Below, piece after piece: positions 58,266 through 64,000 of a stretch of 64,000 bases of DNA. This DNA comes from Actinotignum timonense (GTDB lineage Bacteria; Actinomycetota; Actinomycetes; Actinomycetales; Actinomycetaceae). The notes under the pieces are model-generated. The model was not told the origin of the DNA, searched no databases, and saw nothing but the letters and a program-made list of their open reading frames with translations. How positions within the stretch are numbered: position 1 is the first letter of the stretch; every line of letters begins with the position of its first letter. The stretch lies in contig NZ_JASOKT010000009.1 of the NCBI RefSeq assembly GCF_030216305.1, positions 18,899-82,898 of the forward strand, given 5' to 3'. Both the position numbers and the translations under genes were made by a program.

Positions 58266-60869
58266 CTAGTTCGCCGCGGCCAGGCCGCCTCCGGAAGTCG
58301 GCGCACCGGCCCCGGCAACTGGCCCACCGCTGGGCCGGGTATTCACACCGGAGGCCAGACCTTCCATCTGGGCCGGTTCGTGCGCTTCGATCACGCCGTC
58401 CGGTAGCGGCTGGTCAGGCGACTGGCCGGTGAAAGTGAAGGACATCGGAATATTGTCCTTATCCACATCCACCACGATGATGTCCCCCTTGGAGAATTCG
58501 CCGTAAAGCAGCTTCTCGGAAAGCACATCTTCCACATCGCGCTGGATGGCGCGGCGCAGCGGGCGAGCCCCGAGCACCGGATCATAACCGCGGTCAGCCA
58601 GAAGTTCCTTCGCATCCTTCGTCAGGGCGATGGACAGGTTCTGGTCCCGCAAGCGCTTATCCAGCTTGCCGATCATAAGATCCACAATCTGCAAAATCTC
58701 CGGGCGGCCCAACTGCGGGAAGACGATAATGTCATCCACGCGGTTGAGGAATTCGGGCCGGAAGTTGTTCTTGAGTTCTTCCGCCACCTTGACCTTCATG
58801 CGCTCGTAGGAGGAAGTGGTATCGGCGTCGAACTGGAAACCGGTCTGCACGCCCTTCGCGATATCCTTCGTACCCAAATTAGTGGTCATGATGATGATGG
58901 TGTTCTTGAAGTCCACCACCCGGCCTTGCGCGTCCGTGAGGCGCCCTTCTTCCAGGATCTGGAGGAGGGAATTGAAGAGGTCCGCGTGGGCCTTCTCAAT
59001 TTCGTCGAACAACACCACGGAGAAGGGCTTGCGCCGCACCTTCTCGGTGAGCTGGCCGCCTTCTTCATAACCCACGTATCCCGGAGGGGCACCGAAGAGC
59101 CGCGAAACGGTGTGCTTCTCCGAATACTCGGACATATCCAAGGTGATGAGCGCGGATTCATCCCCGAACAGGAATTCCGCGAGCGCCTTGGCGAGTTCGG
59201 TTTTACCCACACCGGTAGGCCCGGCGAAAATGAAGGAACCACCCGGGCGGTTGGGATCTTTCAAGCCCGCGCGGGTACGGCGAATCGCCTGGGAGAGCGC
59301 GGTCACGGCTTCATGCTGGCCGATCACCCGCTTATGCAGCTCATCTTCCATGCGCAGCAGCTTCGCGGATTCCGCTTCGGTGAGCTTGAAGACCGGGATA
59401 CCGGTGGACATGGAGAGCACTTCAGTGATGAGATCTTCATCCACCACCGAAACGACGTCCATATCCCCGTCCTTCCAGGCCTGCTCGCGGGCATCGCGTT
59501 CTTCGCCAAGCTTTTGCTCTTCGTCACGCAGGCCGGCAGCCTTTTCGAAGTCCTGGGCGTCAATGGCCGCTTCCTTGGCGCGGCGCGTGGAGGCGATCTT
59601 ATCGTCCAGTTCGCGCAGTTCCGGCGGTGCGGTCATCTTGCGGATAGCCAGGCGCGCCCCCGCTTCGTCGATGAGGTCAATGGCCTTATCGGGAAGGAAA
59701 CGGTCGTTAATATACCGATCCGCCAGGGTGGCGGCTGCCTCCAGGGCGTCGTCGGTAATAGTCACGCGATGGTAGGACTCGTACCGATCCCGCAAGCCAC
59801 GCAAAATATCAATCGTTTGTTCCACAGTGGGCTGCTCCACCTGGATGGGCTGGAAACGCCGTTCCAGCGCGGCATCCTTTTCAATGTACTTACGGTACTC
59901 ATCGAGGGTGGTTGCCCCGATAACCTGGAGTTCCCCGCGGGCCAGCATCGGCTTGAGCAGCGAGGCAGCATCCAGGGCGCCTTCCGCGGCGCCCGCGCCC
60001 ACCAGGGTGTGGATTTCGTCGATGAAAAGAATAATGTCCCCGCGGGTATTGACTTCCTTGAGGATTTTCTTCATGCGTTCCTCGAAGTCACCGCGGTAGC
60101 GCGAGCCGGCCACCAGGGAACCCATATCGAGGGAATACAGCTGTTTATCCTTGAGCGTTTCCGGAACGTTACCGGCGGCGATGGACTGGGCCAGGCCCTC
60201 CACCACCGCGGTTTTACCCACGCCGGGTTCGCCGATGAGCACCGGGTTGTTCTTGGTGCGCCGCGAGAGCACCTGCATGACCCGCTCGGTTTCGGTATGC
60301 CGGCCGATCACGGGATCAAGCTTGTGATCACGCGCGGCGGCGGTGAGGTTACGCCCGTACTGATCGAGGACCGTGGAACCGGCCTTGGTGCCTTCGCGCG
60401 GGCCACCGCCCACCCCCACGGCTTCCTTACCTTGGAAACCGGAAATGAGCTGGCTGACCTGGTTACGCACGGTGGGCATATCCGCGCCGAGCTTGATGAG
60501 GACCTGTGCGGCCACGCCGTCCGCTTCACGGGTGAGCCCGAGGAGGAGATGTTCGGTCCCGATATACGAGTGGCCCATTTGCAGCCCCTCGCGCATCGCG
60601 AACTCAATAACCTTCTTGGCGCGCGGCGTGAAGGGAATATGACCCGAGGGCGGCTCCTGGCCTTCGCCGATAATGTCGATGACCTGCGTCCGCACGGACT
60701 CAAGCGTCACCCCCAGGGCTTCCAACGCCTTCGCGGCCACCCCTTCGCCCTCGCGAATGAGGCCGAGCAAGATATGTTCGGTCCCCAGGTAGTTGTGCTT
60801 GAGGTTCCGTGCTTCTTCCTGCGCGAGCACGATGACCCGCCGAGCGCGGTCGGTGAACCTTTCGAACAT
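58266..60869 (-). CDS. clpC: ATP-dependent Clp protease ATP-binding subunit ClpC
   Basis: An 867-residue Hsp100 unfoldase that feeds proteins to ClpP. It has two N-domain repeats ([35 protein letters not shown]), NBD1 with GEPGVGKT (near 217) and LFIDEIHTL, a central UVR-containing middle region (about 420-470), and NBD2 with [11 protein letters not shown] and LFDEIEKAH. The C-terminus ends in a Gly/Ala/Pro-rich tail. No clpP or ctsR is adjacent, as is usual in actinobacteria, where ClgR or HspR control is common. A long open frame on the opposite strand is a composition artefact. Confidence 0.97.
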   Translation of the reverse strand: MFERFTDRARRVIVLAQEEARNLKHNYLGTEHILLGLIREGEGVAAKALEALGVTLESVRTQVIDIIGEGQEPPSGHIPFTPRAKKVIEFAMREGLQMGHSYIGTEHLLLGLTREADGVAAQVLIKLGADMPTVRNQVSQLISGFQGKEAVGVGGGPREGTKAGSTVLDQYGRNLTAAARDHKLDPVIGRHTETERVMQVLSRRTKNNPVLIGEPGVGKTAVVEGLAQSIAAGNVPETLKDKQLYSLDMGSLVAGSRYRGDFEERMKKILKEVNTRGDIILFIDEIHTLVGAGAAEGALDAASLLKPMLARGELQVIGATTLDEYRKYIEKDAALERRFQPIQVEQPTVEQTIDILRGLRDRYESYHRVTITDDALEAAATLADRYINDRFLPDKAIDLIDEAGARLAIRKMTAPPELRELDDKIASTRRAKEAAIDAQDFEKAAGLRDEEQKLGEERDAREQAWKDGDMDVVSVVDEDLITEVLSMSTGIPVFKLTEAESAKLLRMEDELHKRVIGQHEAVTALSQAIRRTRAGLKDPNRPGGSFIFAGPTGVGKTELAKALAEFLFGDESALITLDMSEYSEKHTVSRLFGAPPGYVGYEEGGQLTEKVRRKPFSVVLFDEIEKAHADLFNSLLQILEEGRLTDAQGRVVDFKNTIIIMTTNLGTKDIAKGVQTGFQFDADTTSSYERMKVKVAEELKNNFRPEFLNRVDDIIVFPQLGRPEILQIVDLMIGKLDKRLRDQNLSIALTKDAKELLADRGYDPVLGARPLRRAIQRDVEDVLSEKLLYGEFSKGDIIVVDVDKDNIPMSFTFTGQSPDQPLPDGVIEAHEPAQMEGLASGVNTRPSGGPVAGAGAPTSGGGLAAAN

Positions 60870-61138
60870 AACTCTCCTTGCACTTGCAATCTTCTAAAAG
60901 AGTAACGGCCCTCAGCCCAGGAGCCGTCCCCTGTTCGCCAGTGGCATGAGTGTGTGGCTCACATTTTGCTGAGGGAAAAAGCCGAATTCGCGCGGAAAGT
61001 GCTGTTATCGATAAGATTTCTGAGCTTATTTCACTATCGCCGGGCCTTTGGGCCCACGTTGGCGGGGTACCGCGGGCGCTGCGGAGGCGCACGGACTGCG
61101 AGCACCACCGGCGCGCCGCGGCGGGCTAACGCACCACT
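60870..61138. other. Intergenic region between clpC and dtd
   Basis: This 269-base stretch holds no convincing gene. It should contain the clpC promoter. AAAGCTCAGAAATC-type A/T-rich DNA lies near 61000-61035. A GGGCC-TTTG-GGCCC hairpin (61042-61055) lies on the dtd side and may end the dtd transcript. No clear HspR (HAIR) or CtsR site was found by eye. Confidence 0.4.
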
Positions 61139-61606
61139 TTAGGCACCCGCGGATTCCACCTCAACGAGGAGCGTGAAGGGGCCATCATTGACGAGTTCCA
61201 CATCCATCATGGCCCCGAACTGCCCGGTAGCAACCTCCAGTCCGTACGTTTCCCTCAATTCGCGCACGACCGCTTCGTAGAGCGGATCGGCAACTTCCCC
61301 GGGCGCAGCCTTGGACCACGAGGGCTTGCGGCCCTTGCGCACATCCGCGTACAGGGTGAATTGCGAAACGAGCAGCACGGGCGCCTGTGCTTCTTCCGCG
61401 CTGCGCCGACTATTGGGATCATCGGTGCCGTCCGCGGCGCGCAGCACTTTGAGCTGCGCGATTTTCCGCGCGACTTTCTCCACTTCCGGCGCCCCATCCC
61501 CGTGGGTCACGCCCAGGAGCACGCACAGCCCCGTGCCGATCTGCGAAATCACGGCGCCGTCCACCGTGACGGACGCGCGCTTGACGCGCTGAATAACTGC
61601 TCGCAT
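61139..61606 (-). CDS. dtd: D-aminoacyl-tRNA deacylase
   Basis: A 155-residue homodimeric proofreading enzyme that removes D-amino acids from tRNA. MRAVIQRVKRASVTVDG at the N-terminus, the SQFTLYAD motif with the active-site region (about 89-96) and NDGPFTLLVE near the C-terminus (the Gly-cisPro-type motif region, here GP) are diagnostic. An insertion around residues 62-75 (DGTDDPNSRRSAEEA) is larger than in many members. It lies between clpC and a DUF2516 gene; no operon partner is implied. Confidence 0.94.
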   Translation of the reverse strand: MRAVIQRVKRASVTVDGAVISQIGTGLCVLLGVTHGDGAPEVEKVARKIAQLKVLRAADGTDDPNSRRSAEEAQAPVLLVSQFTLYADVRKGRKPSWSKAAPGEVADPLYEAVVRELRETYGLEVATGQFGAMMDVELVNDGPFTLLVEVESAGA

Positions 61607-61630
61607 TCTTCCTCCTTCGTGGTGTTATGA

Positions 61631-61642
61631 GTACGACGACGC
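61631..61642 (+). repeat. GTACGACGACGC element, intergenic copy
   Basis: The 12-mer lies between the dtd start (61606) and the DUF2516 stop (61668), followed by a short G/C-rich stem-like stretch. It matches the copies at 34895-34906 and 55155-55166. Confidence 0.4.
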
Positions 61643-61667
61643 AGCTAGGCCCTGCGCCTACCGGGCT

Positions 61668-62009
61668 TTACCAGGACCCGCCCCCGCGCCCGCGCGAACC
61701 GCGCCGCGGCCCCATCCGCTGTTCTTCGGGACCCAGGTAGTAGAGCGCCCCGTAGGCCGCCCCGAGCATGAGGAAAGGCTGGAAAGGTAGGCGAATGGGC
61801 GTGAAAAGCACGATCCCGGTGACCAGGGCGCAGCCGAGCAGCACCCCGCTCCAGAACTTTTTATCTTTGCGGGCATAGCGAAAATCCGCATCCGGCCGGC
61901 GCAGGCAGGCCACCAGCGCCCACACCATAAACGCGAGAATCGCCAGCTGGATCACAAAAAATATCCCGTTGCAGATATCCGTGACGAGCCGCAAGGTTGT
62001 TAGGTTCAT
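61668..62009 (-). CDS. DUF2516-family small membrane protein
   Basis: A 113-residue protein with three hydrophobic helices: about residues 12-35 (GIFFVIQLAILAFMVWALVA), 52-70 and 75-92. YARKDKKFW between helices 1 and 2 is a DUF2516 signature. The C-terminus is Arg/Gly-rich (MGPRRGSRGRGGGSW) and cytoplasmic or extracellular. The family is restricted to actinobacteria and uncharacterised. It is downstream of the YgfZ-like gene with an 85-base gap and may be cotranscribed. Confidence 0.85.
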   Translation of the reverse strand: MNLTTLRLVTDICNGIFFVIQLAILAFMVWALVACLRRPDADFRYARKDKKFWSGVLLGCALVTGIVLFTPIRLPFQPFLMLGAAYGALYYLGPEEQRMGPRRGSRGRGGGSW

Positions 62010-62094
62010 GATTCTCCGTCCTCGTGCTAAGCGTGGTGCTCGCCCTCATTCTAATCACGGCTTACGACACTTTTTTCGCCGCTTTCACGAATGG

Positions 62095-63114
62095 TCACCG
62101 CCACGGGCGCGTGCGCGCAGGTAGAGGAATAGGTTCGACGCCGCAGCGGAATTCCGCTACCCGCACCGCCCCCAGCGCTGTTGGTTCCCTGATTAAGGCG
62201 AGGGCGAGCGGCCCCTCTTCCCAATGCCGCGCCGCGGAGGTCACAAAGCCAACAACCGCCTCGTCGGATCGCTCCGCAAGTACCGGCGTGCCAGCCTCGG
62301 GCAGATCAGCTTCGTCCGGACCTTCTAAATACAGGCACGCCAGGCTCTTCCGCCCCGCTTCCCCGAGCTGGCTGGTACCGGATTCCCCGGATTCGCAGGT
62401 GCCTATTTCTCGGCTTCCCCGGGCGCGTGCTTCCCCGGATTCGCGGATGCCCGCTACTCCAGGTCCGTATATATCAGCAAGGTGTGCCCGGGCGCGCGCC
62501 GCCCGGAAGGGATCCGGGCGGCGCGCGGCGACCCGGTGGGCGGTCCAGGCGAATAAACCTACCGGGCTCATGCCGGCGGCCTGCCCAGCCCGGGCCAGCA
62601 TTTCAATGTCCTTGACCAGGAGGATCACCCTATCGCTGCCCGGCCACCAGTCTTCCCAGAAAGTGGCGGATAGCCCGGGCTGGCCGTGCATGGTCGCACG
62701 GAGGCGCGCAGCTCCTTGCGTCGTCGTACCTATGGCTATGTAGTTGGCTGGGGACATGCCACAATCGGGCCCGCCCGGCGGGCTCAGGAAAATATCCGCG
62801 CCGCTGCCCGGGCAGTGCAGTAGGGCACTGAGAATCCGACCCGCGGCGTCGCATTCCAGCACTTCGCGCGCGTGAGATGCGTCCAGGTACTCGCGATGTG
62901 CACCCGGTAGCTCGTTATGCACGCCCGGGCAATCACTCGGCCAAGCGCCGGGCTCGCCGCGCAGCACCTGCCAGTGGGAAAGGTCCACGAAGCCGCACCC
63001 GGCTTCCAGCTCGCGCTGTTCCACATAGGGATTGGTGTAGAAAGCAGCCACCCCGACCGCTTCTCCCTCCCCGGGAACCGCGCCGGGCCAGCGCAGCAGC
63101 GGGCTGGGTATCAC
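62095..63114 (-). CDS. YgfZ/GcvT-like folate-binding protein lacking the usual signature
   Basis: A 339-residue protein of YgfZ-type layout. FVDLSHWQVLRGEPG matches the N-terminal GcvT/YgfZ start, SALLHCPG and FAWTAHRVAARRPDP the middle. YgfZ supports iron-sulfur enzymes and normally carries K-G-C-Y-x-G-Q-E. Here that place (about residues 215-265) is occupied by Arg/Glu/Ser/Gly-rich sequence built from repeated TTCCCCGGATTCGC-type DNA (62383-62396, 62431-62444). The C-terminal barrel part (LPEAGTPVLAERSDEAVVGFVTSAA) remains. GTG at 63114 overlaps the FABP stop by four bases (GTGA). The protein is possibly diverged in function. Confidence 0.65.
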   Translation of the reverse strand: MIPSPLLRWPGAVPGEGEAVGVAAFYTNPYVEQRELEAGCGFVDLSHWQVLRGEPGAWPSDCPGVHNELPGAHREYLDASHAREVLECDAAGRILSALLHCPGSGADIFLSPPGGPDCGMSPANYIAIGTTTQGAARLRATMHGQPGLSATFWEDWWPGSDRVILLVKDIEMLARAGQAAGMSPVGLFAWTAHRVAARRPDPFRAARARAHLADIYGPGVAGIRESGEARARGSREIGTCESGESGTSQLGEAGRKSLACLYLEGPDEADLPEAGTPVLAERSDEAVVGFVTSAARHWEEGPLALALIREPTALGAVRVAEFRCGVEPIPLPARTRPWR

Positions 63115-63737
63115 GATTCTGGCTGAGCTTCGGGCGTTGCTGGCTTCGGCTCCGCTTCCGGGCAATCGCTCAGGCGCTGGAGGCGGCCGGCCATGTAGCT
63201 GCGCATATCCGCCCCGAAAGCCGCCATATCGTAGGCGTAGAAAAGCTCGGATTCCACGTAGCCGCCCATGATTTGGCCGCCGGTGTAGCTCGCGGCGGTG
63301 GGAGTGGCGGCGATGGCGTCCGCAACGATCTGGAATTGCGGGCCCTTAATAAAACCAGCCCAGGTCATGGCGTGCCCGGCGGAGGTGGCGACCATGCCTT
63401 CCAGCACGAAACGGCCCTCCGTGCCCTGGAGGTTATTCGGAGAAACACGCAGGTAGCCTTCGAAACTCGACCAGAGCTGGCCTTTGGTGAGGGCCGCGTA
63501 CATCCGCCCGCCGGGTACCTCGCGATCCACCGCCCCGGCCGGCTCCTGGGAAAGCCAGGTTGTCGAACGCAAACGCAGGTAGGGGCCGTGGTCATCATTA
63601 TCGATGCGCAATTCGTGGAGGTAACCGGCCGCGTCCACGCCCTCGTATTCGAGGAGGCCAGCGCCGCGCCAGGTATCAACGAGCCAGGCCATCGGATAGG
63701 TTTCCGGGCTGAGATTTTCAGGGATTGCAAAGACCAT
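63111..63737 (-). CDS. FABP/nitrobindin-like heme-binding beta-barrel protein
   Basis: A 208-residue protein of the DUF1794/THAP4-nitrobindin family. MAWLVDTWRGAGLLEYEG near the start holds the WRGxG motif of the first strand; YLRLRSTTWLS, GRMYAALTKGQLW and GRFVLEGMVAT continue the ten-stranded barrel, and MGGYVESELFYAYDMAAFG closes it. Relatives bind ferric heme and react with peroxynitrite. The last 15 residues (EAEPKPATPEAQPES) form an acidic, proline-rich tail. It is translationally coupled to the YgfZ-like gene by a four-base overlap. Confidence 0.8.
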   Translation of the reverse strand: MVFAIPENLSPETYPMAWLVDTWRGAGLLEYEGVDAAGYLHELRIDNDDHGPYLRLRSTTWLSQEPAGAVDREVPGGRMYAALTKGQLWSSFEGYLRVSPNNLQGTEGRFVLEGMVATSAGHAMTWAGFIKGPQFQIVADAIAATPTAASYTGGQIMGGYVESELFYAYDMAAFGADMRSYMAGRLQRLSDCPEAEPKPATPEAQPES

Positions 63738-63945
63738 ATGCTCAGATTACCCGCCCTGGCCGGCCGCGGCCCAAAGTTCCATGCACCACCCAAAGTTCCG
63801 GCCCCACGCGGCCCGCGGCGGCCGCAGCCCATAGCTAGTGCTATTTTCCCACGTCGAAGCGAAAAAGTCTTCATTTTTCACGCTTGGCCCGAAAGCGCGA
63901 CGAAAAGTTTCCGATTGGCCGCGCTCTTGTTATTCTGAAGCCACG

Positions 63946-64000
63946 GTGCCGGACCTTGAAAGCCCCGGGCTCCAACTAGCGCCGCTACGAGCGGCATTCG
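63946..64000 (+). CDS. Possible start of a plus-strand gene (partial at right edge)
   Basis: A GTG at 63946 opens a frame that stays open to the edge, reading VPDLESPGLQLAPLRAAF. GAAG lies eight bases upstream and TATTCT is a possible -10 element at 63931-63936. Eighteen codons are too few for any family call. Confidence 0.25.
   Translation, partial: MPDLESPGLQLAPLRAAF

Noticed and set aside
58926..60905. 659-codon open frame on the plus strand opposite clpC
   Set aside because: It mirrors the highly conserved clpC gene codon for codon; long antisense frames are common opposite GC-rich genes. No ribosome binding site and no recognisable domain.

Overview
The window looks like the chromosome of a high-GC Gram-positive bacterium (Actinobacteria; an Actinomycetaceae-type genome is my guess). 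ClpC, Dtd, DUF2516, DUF6318, a nitrobindin-like FABP protein and a YgfZ-like protein are typical actinobacterial genes. Ribosome binding sites are strong, and base composition changes sharply between blocks. No rRNA, tRNA, CRISPR array or intact insertion sequence was seen.

Layout. 1-2215: the end of a DeoR regulator, a flavodoxin and two tandem lipoprotein paralogues, the second broken by an amber codon. 2369-10544: MHS-type transporter, LuxR regulator, hydrolase, drug-type MFS, ArsR-like regulator and a double alpha/beta hydrolase. A decayed antitoxin relic overlaps the end of this last gene. 10786-14951: a small catabolic operon (PTE-like hydrolase, DUF606 transporter, class I amidotransferase-like protein) divergent from a LacI regulator with a double palindrome between them. 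15060-16239: an AT-richer RhuM gene and a small ORF.

16357-30558: twelve minus-strand genes, apparently one unit, read from a GntR-type operator/promoter at 29504-29532. They encode a tripartite TctBAC importer, a TIM-barrel isomerase, a PdxA-like dehydrogenase, two ACS-type transporters, a COG3618 lactonase-like amidohydrolase, a cyclase-family hydrolase, a DhaK-DhaL kinase, an RpiB isomerase and a second triosephosphate isomerase. The last three resemble the known L-erythrulose kinase / L-erythrulose-1-phosphate isomerase / D-erythrulose-4-phosphate isomerase trio. The whole combination suggests catabolism of an acid sugar or its lactone to DHAP and erythrose 4-phosphate. The substrate is unknown, and this is the best candidate for an undescribed pathway.

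30848-34809: HAD phosphatase, two lipoproteins (one with an unusual cell-wall-binding-like plus TIM-barrel-like layout) and a hexapeptide acetyltransferase. 35084-56255: pentose/glycoside region. A GH3 enzyme with a GPH-type transporter, xylA, ROK regulator, AGE-fold isomerase, xylulokinase and aldose epimerase are followed by a seven-gene operon (FGGY kinase, ribose-type ABC permease, binding protein, ATPase, KdsD-like SIS isomerase, second FGGY kinase, small transaldolase). That operon is controlled from a perfect 17-bp palindrome next to a second ROK regulator. Most of the block is AT-richer than its surroundings, but xylA and the second aldose epimerase have the GC-rich composition of the flanks, so the locus is mosaic.

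56416-64000: core-type genes, namely DUF6318 lipoprotein and partner, ClpC, Dtd, DUF2516 protein, YgfZ-like protein and FABP/nitrobindin-like protein.
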